Shown here one piece after another: positions 9,008-17,705 of a stretch of 35,747 nucleotides of DNA. Within the stretch, counting starts at the first letter, position 1. The number at the start of each line of letters is the position of its first letter. The position numbers were made by a program, and so were the translations under genes. Source of the stretch: Deinococcus radiopugnans ATCC 19172. GTDB lineage: Bacteria; Deinococcota; Deinococci; Deinococcales; Deinococcaceae. The stretch spans positions 1 to 35,747 of the forward strand of contig NZ_VDMO01000030.1 of NCBI RefSeq assembly GCF_006335125.1. Direction: 5' to 3'. The notes beneath the pieces were generated by a model, which saw only the letters and a list, made by a program, of their open reading frames with translations, had not been told where the DNA came from and did not search any database.

Positions 9008-10314
9008 AGGCCGAACCGATCTGGGCGCTGCACCGCTTGCGGCTGGGGCGCGGTGTCAAAGCAACCTGGGAGACCTGGAAGTCGTCGGGGGCGCTGCTGA
9101 TGGGGCTGTACCTGGGCGTGGCCGCGCTGATCGGCCTGGTCAGCGTGTGGCAGACCGGGCGCGTTCCACAGGACGCGCCAGACGCCACGGTGCTGGCGGG
9201 GCTGGCCGCCGCGTGGTGGGGCTCGGCGGTGCTGGTGCGGCGCCCGGTGCTGGCCCTGAACACGGGTGACGCCCTGCTGCTGCGGACCCCGCTGCGCCCG
9301 TGGCAGGTCTGGCTGGCCCCGTGGCTGGTGCAGGTGGGACCCGTCGTCCTGGCAGGCGTCGCCCTCGGAGTGTTGCTGTGGGTGTGGTGGCCCACCTGGT
9401 GGACGGCCGCGCTGGGCCTGCCCCTTGGGCTGCTGGGCTGGAAACTGGGGCAGGCGCTGTGGTCCGACGCCCGGACGGTGGGGGACCACGCCACCCAGCG
9501 CCGGTTGCGGCCGCTGTTTCTGGTGCCCCTGATCGGAGCGCTGCATCCCGCCCTGCTGCCCGTCGCCCTGCTGGGCGGCGTGCTGGGCCTGGGCTGGCTG
9601 TGGTGGACCTTCTGGCAGGCCGACGTTCCAGCGCGGGTGGTCCTTCACGCCCAGGTGGAAGCCCTGCGGCGCGGCGCCATCCAGCTGGGCCTGCCCGCAC
9701 CCGACATAGGCACGGATGGAACGCGCCCAGCGCGCCGCTGGACCCTGGCCCTGCGGGGCAGTGGGGTGTTCCAGGCGTCGGTGTGGCGCAGCAGTCTGCA
9801 CCTGCTGCGTCGTCCAGGTCTGCTGCTGCTGGCCGTGCCCGTTGGGCTGCTGATGGTAGTGTTGTCGCCCACTTTTGGTGCTGGGCTCGATCCCATGACG
9901 CTGCGGGCGATGCCCGGCCTGTTCAGCCCAGCGCTGGCCGCGTTGCTGGTGACGCTTGGCCCGATATTGCCGCAGACGCTCCCCCTGTCCGGCTGGGGGC
10001 AGCGTCTGGCACGAGTGTTGCCGGCCGGCGTGGTCCTGGGCGGCCTGCTGGGCCTGGGAACGCTGGGCGCCGCCGCGCTGGGCTGGGCGCCGGCCAGTCT
10101 GGTGGGGGCAGCGCTGCTGATGCCTGGCGTGGCCCTGTCCCTGCTGGCGTGGCTGGGACAGGCGGGGCCGGCCAGCCTGTCGAGCGACGGGAAATTGCGC
10201 TACGCGGCGGCCACGGCGCCGGCGCTGCTGACGGTCTTGCTGGGCGGATGGCTGGCCCCGGCGGGCCTGCTGCTGCTGGGCGGCCTGGCCCTGCTGCTAC
10301 CCGGATCGGCCTGA
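9004..10314 (+). CDS. ABC exporter permease, multi-spanning
   Basis: A 436-aa membrane protein, partner of the preceding ATPase by the ATGA overlap. It has about ten or more hydrophobic segments, for example residues 30-48, 60-80, 110-145, 165-205 and a dense cluster at 275-430, with one larger soluble loop near 205-260 holding the RRGAIQLGLP region. It is rich in Leu, Gly and Trp. No substrate-specific motif is recognised. The last 22 codons and the DNA beyond the stop are the parent-like copy of the decayed fragment at 2900-3055. Confidence 0.82.
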   Translation: MKAEPIWALHRLRLGRGVKATWETWKSSGALLMGLYLGVAALIGLVSVWQTGRVPQDAPDATVLAGLAAAWWGSAVLVRRPVLALNTGDALLLRTPLRPWQVWLAPWLVQVGPVVLAGVALGVLLWVWWPTWWTAALGLPLGLLGWKLGQALWSDARTVGDHATQRRLRPLFLVPLIGALHPALLPVALLGGVLGLGWLWWTFWQADVPARVVLHAQVEALRRGAIQLGLPAPDIGTDGTRPARRWTLALRGSGVFQASVWRSSLHLLRRPGLLLLAVPVGLLMVVLSPTFGAGLDPMTLRAMPGLFSPALAALLVTLGPILPQTLPLSGWGQRLARVLPAGVVLGGLLGLGTLGAAALGWAPASLVGAALLMPGVALSLLAWLGQAGPASLSSDGKLRYAAATAPALLTVLLGGWLAPAGLLLLGGLALLLPGSA

Positions 10315-10377
10315 AGGCTCCCGATACCACGATGTGCTGCAGCGCCTTTGATTCTCCACTAATCCTTCATTATCGCA
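10247..10377 (+). repeat. Copy B of a diverged direct repeat spanning the permease 3' end
   Basis: This covers the last codons of the permease and about 63 bases after its stop. It aligns to 2927-3055 with scattered substitutions and short indels. The shared part beyond the stop suggests that duplicated DNA, or a conserved 3' structure, is involved and not only coding similarity. Confidence 0.6.
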
Positions 10378-10442
10378 CGTCCTCAAACTGTAGGGCCGTA
10401 GGTCTCTCATGCAAGTTGGCCAAAATTTCGCCTTTCGCCAGG

Positions 10443-10679
10443 TTAAGCCCCTTGCTTGTGTCGCGGGGACGTTTGGGAGCCAATGTCCTGGATCAGTGGG
10501 GGGACCGGCCGTGTGGAGGGCGGTGACGTGCGGTAGAGCAGCCACACCAGCATCGCGCCGATGCTGAGGGCCGCGAGCAGGAGCCGCCCCGCGTGTGCCT
10601 GCAGGTCTCTTGGCGCAGTTCGCCTACGACCGTAACGTCTCTCCGCGCACCCCCGAGGAACGGGCGCTGGGCGGCGCAT
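10443..10679 (-). CDS. Possible small membrane protein (low confidence)
   Basis: A 78-codon open frame whose centre holds one hydrophobic segment (LLLAALSIGAMLVWLLY) followed by a Pro-rich tail. It lies downstream of the response-regulator gene on the same strand. There is no good ribosome site, and the first 30 residues are Arg-rich and look non-coding. A competing plus-strand frame over 10595-10805 has GC-biased third positions, so this region may instead be remnants of lost genes. The rest of the 10315-10851 gap shows only the repeat at its left edge. Confidence 0.2.
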   Translation of the reverse strand: MRRPAPVPRGCAERRYGRRRTAPRDLQAHAGRLLLAALSIGAMLVWLLYRTSPPSTRPVPPLIQDIGSQTSPRHKQGA

Positions 10680-10851
10680 CCCAGGCAGCCGCCCGGCTCA
10701 GCGGGCAGGGGCGAGAAGGGCCCCACCCGAAGGAGTCGCGGCCCGCATCCCGGTCCAGATCACAGGGCCAGCTCATCCCTCTGCCTCTGGACGGCGTTTC
10801 CATGACTGGAGAGGTGAGGACCGACTGGCACGGCACGGCGACGCTCAGACC

Positions 10852-11484
10852 CTACAGCCACCCCTGCCGCAGCGCCTTGACCGCCGCCTGGGTGCGGTCT
10901 GCGGCCTGCAACTTGACCAGCAGTTCCTGCACGTACAGCTTGACTGTGCTGACACTCACGTCCAGTTCAGCGGCGATGTCCCTGTTCGGCAGGCCGTCGG
11001 CGATCAGGCGCAGCACCTCCAGTTCGCGGGGGGTCAGCAGCGGGGCCACTCCGGGGGCGCGCACGCCGCCCAGCACGTGGTGCGCCACCTGCGGATCGAG
11101 GTAGGCGCTGCCCGCCGCCGCCGCCCGCACCGCCAGCAGCAACAACTCGGGCTTTGCGCTCTTGAGGCAGTAGGCCGCCGCCCCCGACGCCAGCGCCGCG
11201 AAGACCTCCTGTCGCAGATCGTGGGCGGTGAGCATCACGATCCGCACGTCCGGCCAGCCGCGCCGGATCTCGGCGGCGGTCTGGATGCCGTCCATGCCCG
11301 GCAGGCCGATGTCCACCACCGCCACGTCCACCCCGGTCCCGGCCAGGCGCTCCAGGGCCTCCTCCCCGCTGCGGGCCTCGCAGACCACGCGCAGATCGGC
11401 CTCCAGATTCAAGGTGGCGCGCAGACCGTCGCGGGTGAAGGCGTGGTCTTCGACCAGCAGGATGCGAATCGGGAGTTCAGCCAT
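10852..11484 (-). CDS. NarL/FixJ-family response regulator
   Basis: A 210-aa two-component transcription regulator. The receiver domain has the acidic pair E12-D13, the phospho-acceptor D58 in VVDIGLPGMDG, T86 and K108. The LuxR-type helix-turn-helix spans about 149-192, with LTPRELEVLRLIADG and STVKLYVQELLVKL. Its start overlaps the end of the sensor-kinase gene by eight bases, so the two form a pair. They are divergent from kdp, so control of kdp is a reasonable inference; classical KdpE belongs to the OmpR family, not this one. Confidence 0.94.
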   Translation of the reverse strand: MAELPIRILLVEDHAFTRDGLRATLNLEADLRVVCEARSGEEALERLAGTGVDVAVVDIGLPGMDGIQTAAEIRRGWPDVRIVMLTAHDLRQEVFAALASGAAAYCLKSAKPELLLLAVRAAAAGSAYLDPQVAHHVLGGVRAPGVAPLLTPRELEVLRLIADGLPNRDIAAELDVSVSTVKLYVQELLVKLQAADRTQAAVKALRQGWL

Positions 11485-13012
11485 GAGGTTGTTCCCCGGA
11501 CACGGGCAGGGTCAGGGTGAAGAGGCTGCGGTTCTGACCGGTGCGGGTGTAGCGCACCGTGCCGCCGTGGGCCTCGGCAATCCGGCGGGTCAGGTACAGG
11601 CCTAAGCCCGTGCCGCTGCCCGCACCGCCGCCCCGGAAGCGCTGAAACAGGTGAGGAATACGGGCCTGCGAGACGCCCGGCCCCTCGTCCTGCACGTTCA
11701 GCCCCGCCTCGCCGTCCTCCTCGCCCAGAGACACCCGCAGGGTGCTGCCGGGCGGACTGAACTTCACCGCGTTGTCCAGCAGGTTCTGAATCGCGCGCCT
11801 GAGATCATGGGAGCGGCCCCACAACCGCACCGCCCGCAGGTCGCGTTCCACGGTCAGGCGGCTGGCCTCAATGCGGGGACGCAGGTCTTCGAGGACGCCC
11901 TGCACCAGCGCCCGCAGGTTGACCTCTTCCATGTCGTCGTCGGCCTCGCCGCTCTCGTACTTGGTGACCAGCAGCAGCTTCTCGGCCAGCGCCAGCAGCG
12001 TGGCGTTGGACTCCAGGCCGTTTTCCAGGGTGGCGCGGTACGCATCGGGCAGCGGGCCGTACGCGCCGCGCCGGGCGGCTTCCATGTTCATGGCGTTGGC
12101 CAGCAGGGGGGTGCGCAGGTCATGCGAGAAAGCGTAGACCAGATCGCGCAGCAGTTCGCCGCGCTCGCTGAGTTGCTCACGCTGCACCCGCAGATCGTCC
12201 AGCAGGGCGGTGCGCTCCAGCAGGGGTTGCAGGGCGGCCATCGCCTCGGTGGTCAGCGCCAGTGGGGTTTCCGGGCGGTGCAGGATCAGCAGCAGATCGC
12301 TGTCCTCTGAGCGCCGCAGCCGCGCCAGCACGAAGGTCCCGCCGTCCGCCGCCCACACGTCGCCCGCGCCCACGGGCTGGGCGAGGTAGTCCAGCGGCAG
12401 GCGGGTGTCCAGCCGCGAGCGGTGATCGTCCGCTTTCAGGCCGGGGGCCTGGGCCAGCGCGTAGGGGCGGCGCAGCGTCGCCCGTTCCACCGCGCCCACC
12501 TCCACACTCAGCGCCCCGGTCAGGTGTTGCAGGGCGCTCGCGGCGCGCGAGACAAATTCGGCCTGCCCCAGCGGGCCGCCCATCTCCTCGGCCAGGCGCC
12601 GCAGCAGGCGTTCGCGCCGCAACTGGCGCTCGTCCTCGGCGATGCGCACGGCCCGCTCGGAGGCGTCGCGCGAGCGCAGGGTCAATCCGCCCACCAGCAA
12701 GATCGCCAGCAGGCTGACGACGCGGTTGGACAGGTCAGCGTTGCTAAAACCGTCTTCAAAAGCATTTTCCAGCGCGGCCAGCAACGAGGCCACCACCCCC
12801 AGCAGCGTCAGGATCACCACCGGGCGGCGCGAGGTGCCCAGGGCGGCCAGCGCAATCGGCACGGTCAGCAGGGTGCCCACCACCAGCGAGGCGGGGGTCA
12901 GCAGGTCAAGGAGCAGCACCACGGCCAGCGCCGTCAGGCAGACCGTCCACAGCGTGCTGCCCTCCAGCGGCAATCTGGGCGGCGCAAACAGCAGGCGCAG
13001 GGTGTCTCGCAT
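11477..13012 (-). CDS. Membrane sensor histidine kinase
   Basis: A 511-aa kinase, partner of the overlapping response regulator. About four membrane segments fill residues 20-112; a coiled region and a GAF-like sensory segment follow (about 115-270). The dimerisation/phospho-acceptor motif AFSHDLRTPL has H297, and the ATP-binding domain shows NLLDNAVKFS (410-419), DEGPGV (442-447) and GTGLGLYL (467-474). All catalytic boxes look intact. Unlike KdpD it has no Walker-type or universal-stress domain; those are on the separate short KdpD encoded at the end of the divergent kdp operon. Confidence 0.94.
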   Translation of the reverse strand: MRDTLRLLFAPPRLPLEGSTLWTVCLTALAVVLLLDLLTPASLVVGTLLTVPIALAALGTSRRPVVILTLLGVVASLLAALENAFEDGFSNADLSNRVVSLLAILLVGGLTLRSRDASERAVRIAEDERQLRRERLLRRLAEEMGGPLGQAEFVSRAASALQHLTGALSVEVGAVERATLRRPYALAQAPGLKADDHRSRLDTRLPLDYLAQPVGAGDVWAADGGTFVLARLRRSEDSDLLLILHRPETPLALTTEAMAALQPLLERTALLDDLRVQREQLSERGELLRDLVYAFSHDLRTPLLANAMNMEAARRGAYGPLPDAYRATLENGLESNATLLALAEKLLLVTKYESGEADDDMEEVNLRALVQGVLEDLRPRIEASRLTVERDLRAVRLWGRSHDLRRAIQNLLDNAVKFSPPGSTLRVSLGEEDGEAGLNVQDEGPGVSQARIPHLFQRFRGGGAGSGTGLGLYLTRRIAEAHGGTVRYTRTGQNRSLFTLTLPVSGEQPHG

Positions 13013-13044
13013 GTCCTGCCGAGGCTACCCGAAACGGGCGTCCG

Positions 13045-13076
13045 GGCCACTGGCCACCTGGCCAATGCGGCTGGCC
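13045..13076. promoter_or_regulatory. TGGCC repeats in the kinase-kdp divergent promoter
   Basis: Within the 111-base gap between the divergent kinase and kdp transcripts, TGGCC occurs at 13051, 13059 and 13072. The first forms the perfect inverted repeat GGCCA-C-TGGCC (13045-13055). Such a cluster is a plausible operator for the NarL-type regulator, but GC-rich DNA makes short GGCC repeats fairly likely by chance. Confidence 0.35.
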
Positions 13077-13123
13077 GAGAGACGAATGGTGCCGCCAGGA
13101 GCGGCGGCGCAGCATGCGCGGGT

Positions 13124-13204
13124 ATGAATGTCTTTTTGCTGCTGCTGGTGCTGGCTTTGGCCGCCTACCTTCTCTACGCCCTCGTCCGTGCGGAGCGGTT
13201 CTGA
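13124..13204 (+). CDS. kdpF: KdpF-like membrane peptide, 26 aa
   Basis: A 26-residue single-span peptide directly upstream of kdpA. Its C-terminal half YLLYALVRAERF resembles the end of enterobacterial KdpF (YLVYALINAEAF), the small lipid-like subunit that stabilises the KdpABC pump. Its stop shares one base with the ATG of the next micro-ORF. AGGAG is about 22 bases upstream, too far for a standard site, so the initiation mode is unclear. An ATG at 13114 in another frame has better spacing to that AGGAG. Confidence 0.75.
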   Translation: MNVFLLLLVLALAAYLLYALVRAERF

Positions 13205-13290
13205 TGCCGGGCGTCCTCCTGGGTGTGCTGATCCTGCTGGCCCTGTTCGGCGTGGCGGCCTGGGCGCTGAAGCTGCCGGACAACCTCTGA
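13204..13290 (+). CDS. Second KdpF-like membrane peptide, 28 aa
   Basis: A 28-residue hydrophobic peptide (PGVLLGVLILLALFGVAAWA core) whose ATG overlaps the kdpF stop (TGATG) and whose stop is one base before the kdpA ATG. The N-terminal pattern GVLLGVLILLALFG resembles the GVITGVLLVFLLLG part of enterobacterial KdpF, so the locus may carry two KdpF-type subunits. The same frame is open upstream to an ATG at 13114, which would add 30 residues with little resemblance to a membrane protein. That it is translated is inferred from the stop/start coupling. Confidence 0.55.
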   Translation: MPGVLLGVLILLALFGVAAWALKLPDNL

Positions 13291-13291
13291 G

Positions 13292-14983
13292 ATGGACATC
13301 TTTTTAACGTATCTGCTGGCCTCCGGGCTGGCCCTGCCGCTGGGCGTTCTGATCGCGCGGCTGTACGCGGCCCCCGCCTCCCCCTTCACGGCGGGGCTGC
13401 TGCGGCTGTGCGGCGTGGACGCCTCGCGCGGCATGGGCTGGCGGCAGTACGGCTCGGCGCTGATCGGCACCAACGTGCTGCTGGGGCTGAGCGCCTACCT
13501 GATCTACGCGCTTCAGGGCGCGTTGCCCCTCAATCCTGACGGGATCGGCAATATGCGCTGGGACACCGCGCTGCACACCGCCGCCTCGTTCATCACCAAC
13601 ACCAACCAGCAGCACTACAGCGGCCAGAGCGGGCTGAGCTACTTCTCGCAGCTCGTCGCCACCGTGACGTTGCAGTTCGTGACCCCCGCCGTGGGCATGG
13701 CCGCCCTGTTCGCCGTGCTGCGCGGCTTGAAAGGACAGGCGAACGTGGGGAACTACTACCTGGACGTGACCCGCGCCGTGGGGGTGCTGGTGCCAGCGGC
13801 CTTCGTGCTGGCGCTGCTGCTGACCTCTCAGGGCGTGCCCAGCACTTACGGCGGCGCGAAGGTGGCGCAACTCATGGAGGCGCAGACGGTGGAAGGAAAA
13901 GCCGTCACCACCCAGACCATCCCCGTCGGCCCCGTCGCGGCGATGGTGGCGATCAAGCAGCTCGGCACCAACGGCGGCGGCTGGTACGGCCCCAACTCCT
14001 CGGTGCCGCTGGAAAATCCCACGCCGCTCAGCAACCTGCTGTCCATGACCAGCCTGATCGTCTTTCCCATCAGTCTGGTGTTCGCCTCGGGCCTGTTCCT
14101 GAACCGTCGCCGCTTCGGCGGGGCCATCATCGCCGTGATGAGCGTGACCTCGGCGGCGCTGACCTTCGGCGCGGTCATGGCCGAGCGGCAGCCCAACGCG
14201 GCGCTCTCTGGGCTGGCGGCCCCCGGCGGCAACCTGGAGGGCAAGGAAGTGCGCCTCGGCACCGACGCCACCGCGCTGTGGGCCAGCCTGACCACCCAGA
14301 CCAGCAACGGCTCGGTGGCCGGGATGCACGACAGTTTCAATCCCCTGGGCGGGCTGGTGCCGCAACTGGGGATGTTCCTGAACGACGTGTACGGCGGCAT
14401 CGGCGTGGGCATGATCAACATGCTGGTGTTCGTGGTGCTGACCGTGTTTATCGCGGGCCTGATGGTGGGCCGCACGCCGGAACTGTTCGGACGGAAAATT
14501 GAGGTGCGCGAGATCAAGCTGGCCTCGCTGATCATCCTGCTTCAGCCGCTGCTGGTGCTGGGCTTCACGGCGGCGGCGGTGTCTTTTCCCGAAATCACAG
14601 GCACCTCCAACCCCGGCTTCCACGGACTGTCGCAGGTGCTGTACGAGTACAACTCGGCCTACGCCAACAACGGCAGCGGCTTCGAGGGCCTGGGCGACAA
14701 CACGCCGTGGTGGAATGTCACCTGCGCCATTGTGCTGATCCTGGCCCGTTTTTTGCCAATCCTGGGGCCGCTGGCAATCGCCGGACTCCTCGCCAGCAAG
14801 AAGGCCGCGCCCGAGACGAGCGGCACGCTGCGGGTGGACACCCCCATCTTCGCCGGCATGCTGCTGAGCGTGATGCTGCTGCTGCAACTGCTGAACTTCG
14901 CGCCCACGCTGGTGCTGGGGCCAGTGGCCGAGCAATTGACGCTGAGCCAACCCGCCTCTCCCACTACCGGAGTCCAGAAATGA
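13292..14983 (+). CDS. kdpA: K+-transporting ATPase, potassium-binding subunit KdpA
   Basis: The 563-aa channel-like subunit of the KdpFABC high-affinity K+ pump, in the inner membrane. The four pore loops of the selectivity filter are visible as [39 protein letters not shown] and [18 protein letters not shown]. Length and topology are typical of the family. The start follows the second micro-ORF's stop by one base, suggesting coupled translation; the stop overlaps kdpB by four bases (ATGA). The gene is complete, with no missing filter element. Confidence 0.97.
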   Translation: MDIFLTYLLASGLALPLGVLIARLYAAPASPFTAGLLRLCGVDASRGMGWRQYGSALIGTNVLLGLSAYLIYALQGALPLNPDGIGNMRWDTALHTAASFITNTNQQHYSGQSGLSYFSQLVATVTLQFVTPAVGMAALFAVLRGLKGQANVGNYYLDVTRAVGVLVPAAFVLALLLTSQGVPSTYGGAKVAQLMEAQTVEGKAVTTQTIPVGPVAAMVAIKQLGTNGGGWYGPNSSVPLENPTPLSNLLSMTSLIVFPISLVFASGLFLNRRRFGGAIIAVMSVTSAALTFGAVMAERQPNAALSGLAAPGGNLEGKEVRLGTDATALWASLTTQTSNGSVAGMHDSFNPLGGLVPQLGMFLNDVYGGIGVGMINMLVFVVLTVFIAGLMVGRTPELFGRKIEVREIKLASLIILLQPLLVLGFTAAAVSFPEITGTSNPGFHGLSQVLYEYNSAYANNGSGFEGLGDNTPWWNVTCAIVLILARFLPILGPLAIAGLLASKKAAPETSGTLRVDTPIFAGMLLSVMLLLQLLNFAPTLVLGPVAEQLTLSQPASPTTGVQK

Positions 14984-17055
14984 CCACCCTGCCGCAAGTG
15001 CCGGAAACCGGGCCGGAAGCCCCCCGCAAGAACATCTTCACCGGCGAACTCGTGGGCGGCGCACTCCGGGCCAGCGTCACCAAACTCGATCCGCGCAGCA
15101 TGGCGAAAAGCCCGGTGATGTTCGTGGTGCTGGTGGGCGCGGTGCTGACCGCCTCCCTGACCCTCGCCAACATCGTCACGGGAAGGGGATGGGGCTACGA
15201 GCTGACCATCACCCTGCTGCTGTTGCTGACCGTGCTGTTCGCCAATTTCGCAGAGGGGCTGGCGGAAGCGCGCGGCAAGGCGCAGGCGCTGGGGCTGCGG
15301 GCCGCCCGCCAGGACACTCCCGCCCGCCGCCTGCTGAACGGCGTGGAAACCACCGTGCCCAGCACCCAACTGCGCCGGGATGACCTGATCGTGGTGGAGG
15401 CGGGCGAGATGATCCCCGGCGACGGCGAGATTGTGGAGGGACTGGCCTCGGTGGACGAGAGTGCCATCACCGGCGAGAGCGCCCCGGTCATCCGCGAGGC
15501 CGGAACCGATCACAGCGGCGTGACCGGCGGAACGCGAGTGCTGAGCGACCGCATCGTGGTGCGCGTGACCTCGCAGCCGGGCGAGAGCTTTTTAGACCGC
15601 ATGATCGCGCTGGTGGAGGGGGCCAGCCGCCAGAAGACGCCCAACGAGCTGGCCCTGAGCATCCTGCTGGCCGCGCTGACGCTGATTTTTTTAATCGTGG
15701 TGGCGACGCTGCCGCTGCTGTCGCGCTTCGTGGGCATCAATGTGGATACGGTGACCCTGATCGCCCTGCTGGTCTGCCTGATTCCCACCACCATCGGGGG
15801 GCTGCTGCCCGCCATCGGCATCGCGGGGATGGATAGGGCCTTGCAGGCCAACGTGATTGCCAAGAGCGGCAAGGCGGTGGAAGTCGCCGGGGACGTGGAC
15901 ATCCTGCTGCTGGACAAGACCGGCACCATCACCATCGGCAACCGGCAGGCGACGCGCTTTGCCCCGCTGCCTGGTGTGAGTGAGACCGAGCTGGCCCGCG
16001 CCGCCGCACTGTCCTCGCTGGCCGATCCGACGCCCGAGGGCAAGAGCATCGTGACCCTGGCCCGCACCCTGACCGAATTACCCACCCAGCCGAGTGACGC
16101 CGAGTTCATAGAGTTCAGCGCCCAGACCCGCATGAGCGGTGTGGATTTTGCCGATGCGGGGGGAGCTGTAAAAATCCGCAAGGGCGCGGCAGACCGCATG
16201 GCGCGTTTTGCCTCCGAGTTTGGCGCAGCCGCACCCGCTGGTCTGACCGCCCTGGTAGAGGAAGTTGCCCGCGCTGGCGGCACCCCCCTGACCGTGGCTG
16301 AAGTGCGCGGCGGCGTGGCCCGCGTGCTGGGCGTGGTGGCGCTGTCCGACATCGTGAAGCCGGGGATGCGCGAGCGCTTTGACCAGTTGCGCCGCATGGG
16401 CCTGAGAACCGTGATGATCACGGGCGACAACCCCCTGACCGCCGAGGCGATTGCCAGGGAGGCGGGCGTGGACGGCTTTCTGGCCGAGGCCACCCCCGAG
16501 GACAAGCTCCAGATGATCCGGGACGAGCAGGCGGCGGGCCGCCTCGTGGCGATGATGGGCGACGGCACCAACGACGCCCCGGCACTGGCGCAGGCCGACG
16601 TGGGCCTGGCGATGCAGAGCGGCACCCAGGCGGCCAAGGAAGCGGCCAACATGATCGATCTGGATTCCGATCCCACCAAACTGATTGAAGTCGTGGAGAT
16701 CGGCAAGGGCCTGCTGATGACGCGCGGGGCGCTGACCACCTTCTCCATCGCCAACGACGTCGCCAAATACTTCGCCATCCTGCCCGCGCTGTTCGCCGCG
16801 CAACTGCCCGCCCTGGGCGTGCTGAACGTGATGGAACTGGGCAGCCCGCGCAGCGCGATCCTCAGCGCCGTGATCTTCAACGCGCTGGTCATTCCGCTGC
16901 TGATCCCGGTGGCCCTGCGCGGCGTGCGCTACACCCCCGGCAGCGCCGACGCCCTGCTGGCCCGCAACCTGCTGATCTACGGCCTGGGCGGCGTGGTGGT
17001 GCCGTTCGTGGGCATCAAGCTGATTGACCTGCTGCTGTCCGTGGTGGGCGTGTAA
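14980..17055 (+). CDS. kdpB: K+-transporting P-type ATPase subunit KdpB
   Basis: The 691-aa catalytic subunit that hydrolyses ATP to drive K+ uptake through KdpA. Visible motifs are TGES in the actuator domain, the phosphorylation motif DKTGT with D312, the hinge [19 protein letters not shown], and [12 protein letters not shown]. Membrane segments flank these as in the family. The ATG overlaps the kdpA stop. No catalytic residue appears changed. Confidence 0.97.
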   Translation: MTTLPQVPETGPEAPRKNIFTGELVGGALRASVTKLDPRSMAKSPVMFVVLVGAVLTASLTLANIVTGRGWGYELTITLLLLLTVLFANFAEGLAEARGKAQALGLRAARQDTPARRLLNGVETTVPSTQLRRDDLIVVEAGEMIPGDGEIVEGLASVDESAITGESAPVIREAGTDHSGVTGGTRVLSDRIVVRVTSQPGESFLDRMIALVEGASRQKTPNELALSILLAALTLIFLIVVATLPLLSRFVGINVDTVTLIALLVCLIPTTIGGLLPAIGIAGMDRALQANVIAKSGKAVEVAGDVDILLLDKTGTITIGNRQATRFAPLPGVSETELARAAALSSLADPTPEGKSIVTLARTLTELPTQPSDAEFIEFSAQTRMSGVDFADAGGAVKIRKGAADRMARFASEFGAAAPAGLTALVEEVARAGGTPLTVAEVRGGVARVLGVVALSDIVKPGMRERFDQLRRMGLRTVMITGDNPLTAEAIAREAGVDGFLAEATPEDKLQMIRDEQAAGRLVAMMGDGTNDAPALAQADVGLAMQSGTQAAKEAANMIDLDSDPTKLIEVVEIGKGLLMTRGALTTFSIANDVAKYFAILPALFAAQLPALGVLNVMELGSPRSAILSAVIFNALVIPLLIPVALRGVRYTPGSADALLARNLLIYGLGGVVVPFVGIKLIDLLLSVVGV

Positions 17056-17086
17056 TGCCCGCCTTCACTTCCAGAGGAGTTTGCCC

Positions 17087-17701
17087 ATGACCATTCCTTC
17101 CCATCCCGCCGACACTGCCCCTCAACCCGGCCTCTCCACGTGGCTGCGCTTCGCCCTGCTGTGGTTCGTGCTGTGCGGGCTGACGTACCCCGCCGTGACC
17201 ACGCTGCTGGCGGGAAGCCTGTTCCCGGCGCAGGCGAACGGCTCGCTGATCACGCGAAATGGTCAGGTGGTCGGCTCCGCCCTGGTGGGCCAGACCTTCA
17301 GCGGCGCGGGCGACTTTATCGGGCGGCCCAGCGCGGCGGGGGGCGGCTACGATCCGGTCAACGCCTCGGGCAGCAACCTCGCCCCCAGCAATCCAGCGTT
17401 GCGGAGACGGGTTCAGGCCCTGGCCGCTGAAATCGCTGCCCGTGAAGGCGTGCCCGCCACGCAGATTCCCGCCGATCTGCTGACCGCCAGCGGCAGCGGT
17501 CTTGACCCCCACATCAGTCCTGCCGGAGCCGCGATTCAGGTGGCGCGGGTGGCGCGGGCGCGCGGCCTGAGCGAGGCCAGGGTGCGCGAACTGATCGGCG
17601 CCGCCACCGAACGCGGCCCGCTGGGTCTGGGCGGCGTGGGCGTCAACGTGCTGCGGCTGAATCTGGCGCTGGACGCGGCCGCCCCCGGCACGGGACGCTG
17701 A
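17087..17701 (+). CDS. kdpC: K+-transporting ATPase subunit KdpC
   Basis: The 204-aa accessory subunit with one N-terminal membrane span (about residues 19-43) and a periplasmic domain that helps assemble KdpFABC. Family motifs are TYPAV, FPAQANGSLI, GQTFSGAGDFIGRPSAAG, SNLAPSNPAL and ASGSGLDPHISPAGA. The start is well placed behind GAGGAG. It sits 31 bases after kdpB and 4 bases before kdpD. Confidence 0.96.
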   Translation: MTIPSHPADTAPQPGLSTWLRFALLWFVLCGLTYPAVTTLLAGSLFPAQANGSLITRNGQVVGSALVGQTFSGAGDFIGRPSAAGGGYDPVNASGSNLAPSNPALRRRVQALAAEIAAREGVPATQIPADLLTASGSGLDPHISPAGAAIQVARVARARGLSEARVRELIGAATERGPLGLGGVGVNVLRLNLALDAAAPGTGR

Positions 17702-17705
17702 CGCC

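Noticed and set aside
13304..14950. A 548-codon open frame antisense to kdpA
   Set aside because: Its Gln/His/Arg-rich translation is the typical shadow of a GC-rich membrane-protein gene; kdpA itself is unambiguous.
15510..16892. A 460-codon open frame antisense to kdpB
   Set aside because: Ser/Ala/Arg-rich shadow with no ribosome site; kdpB carries all its motifs on the other strand.
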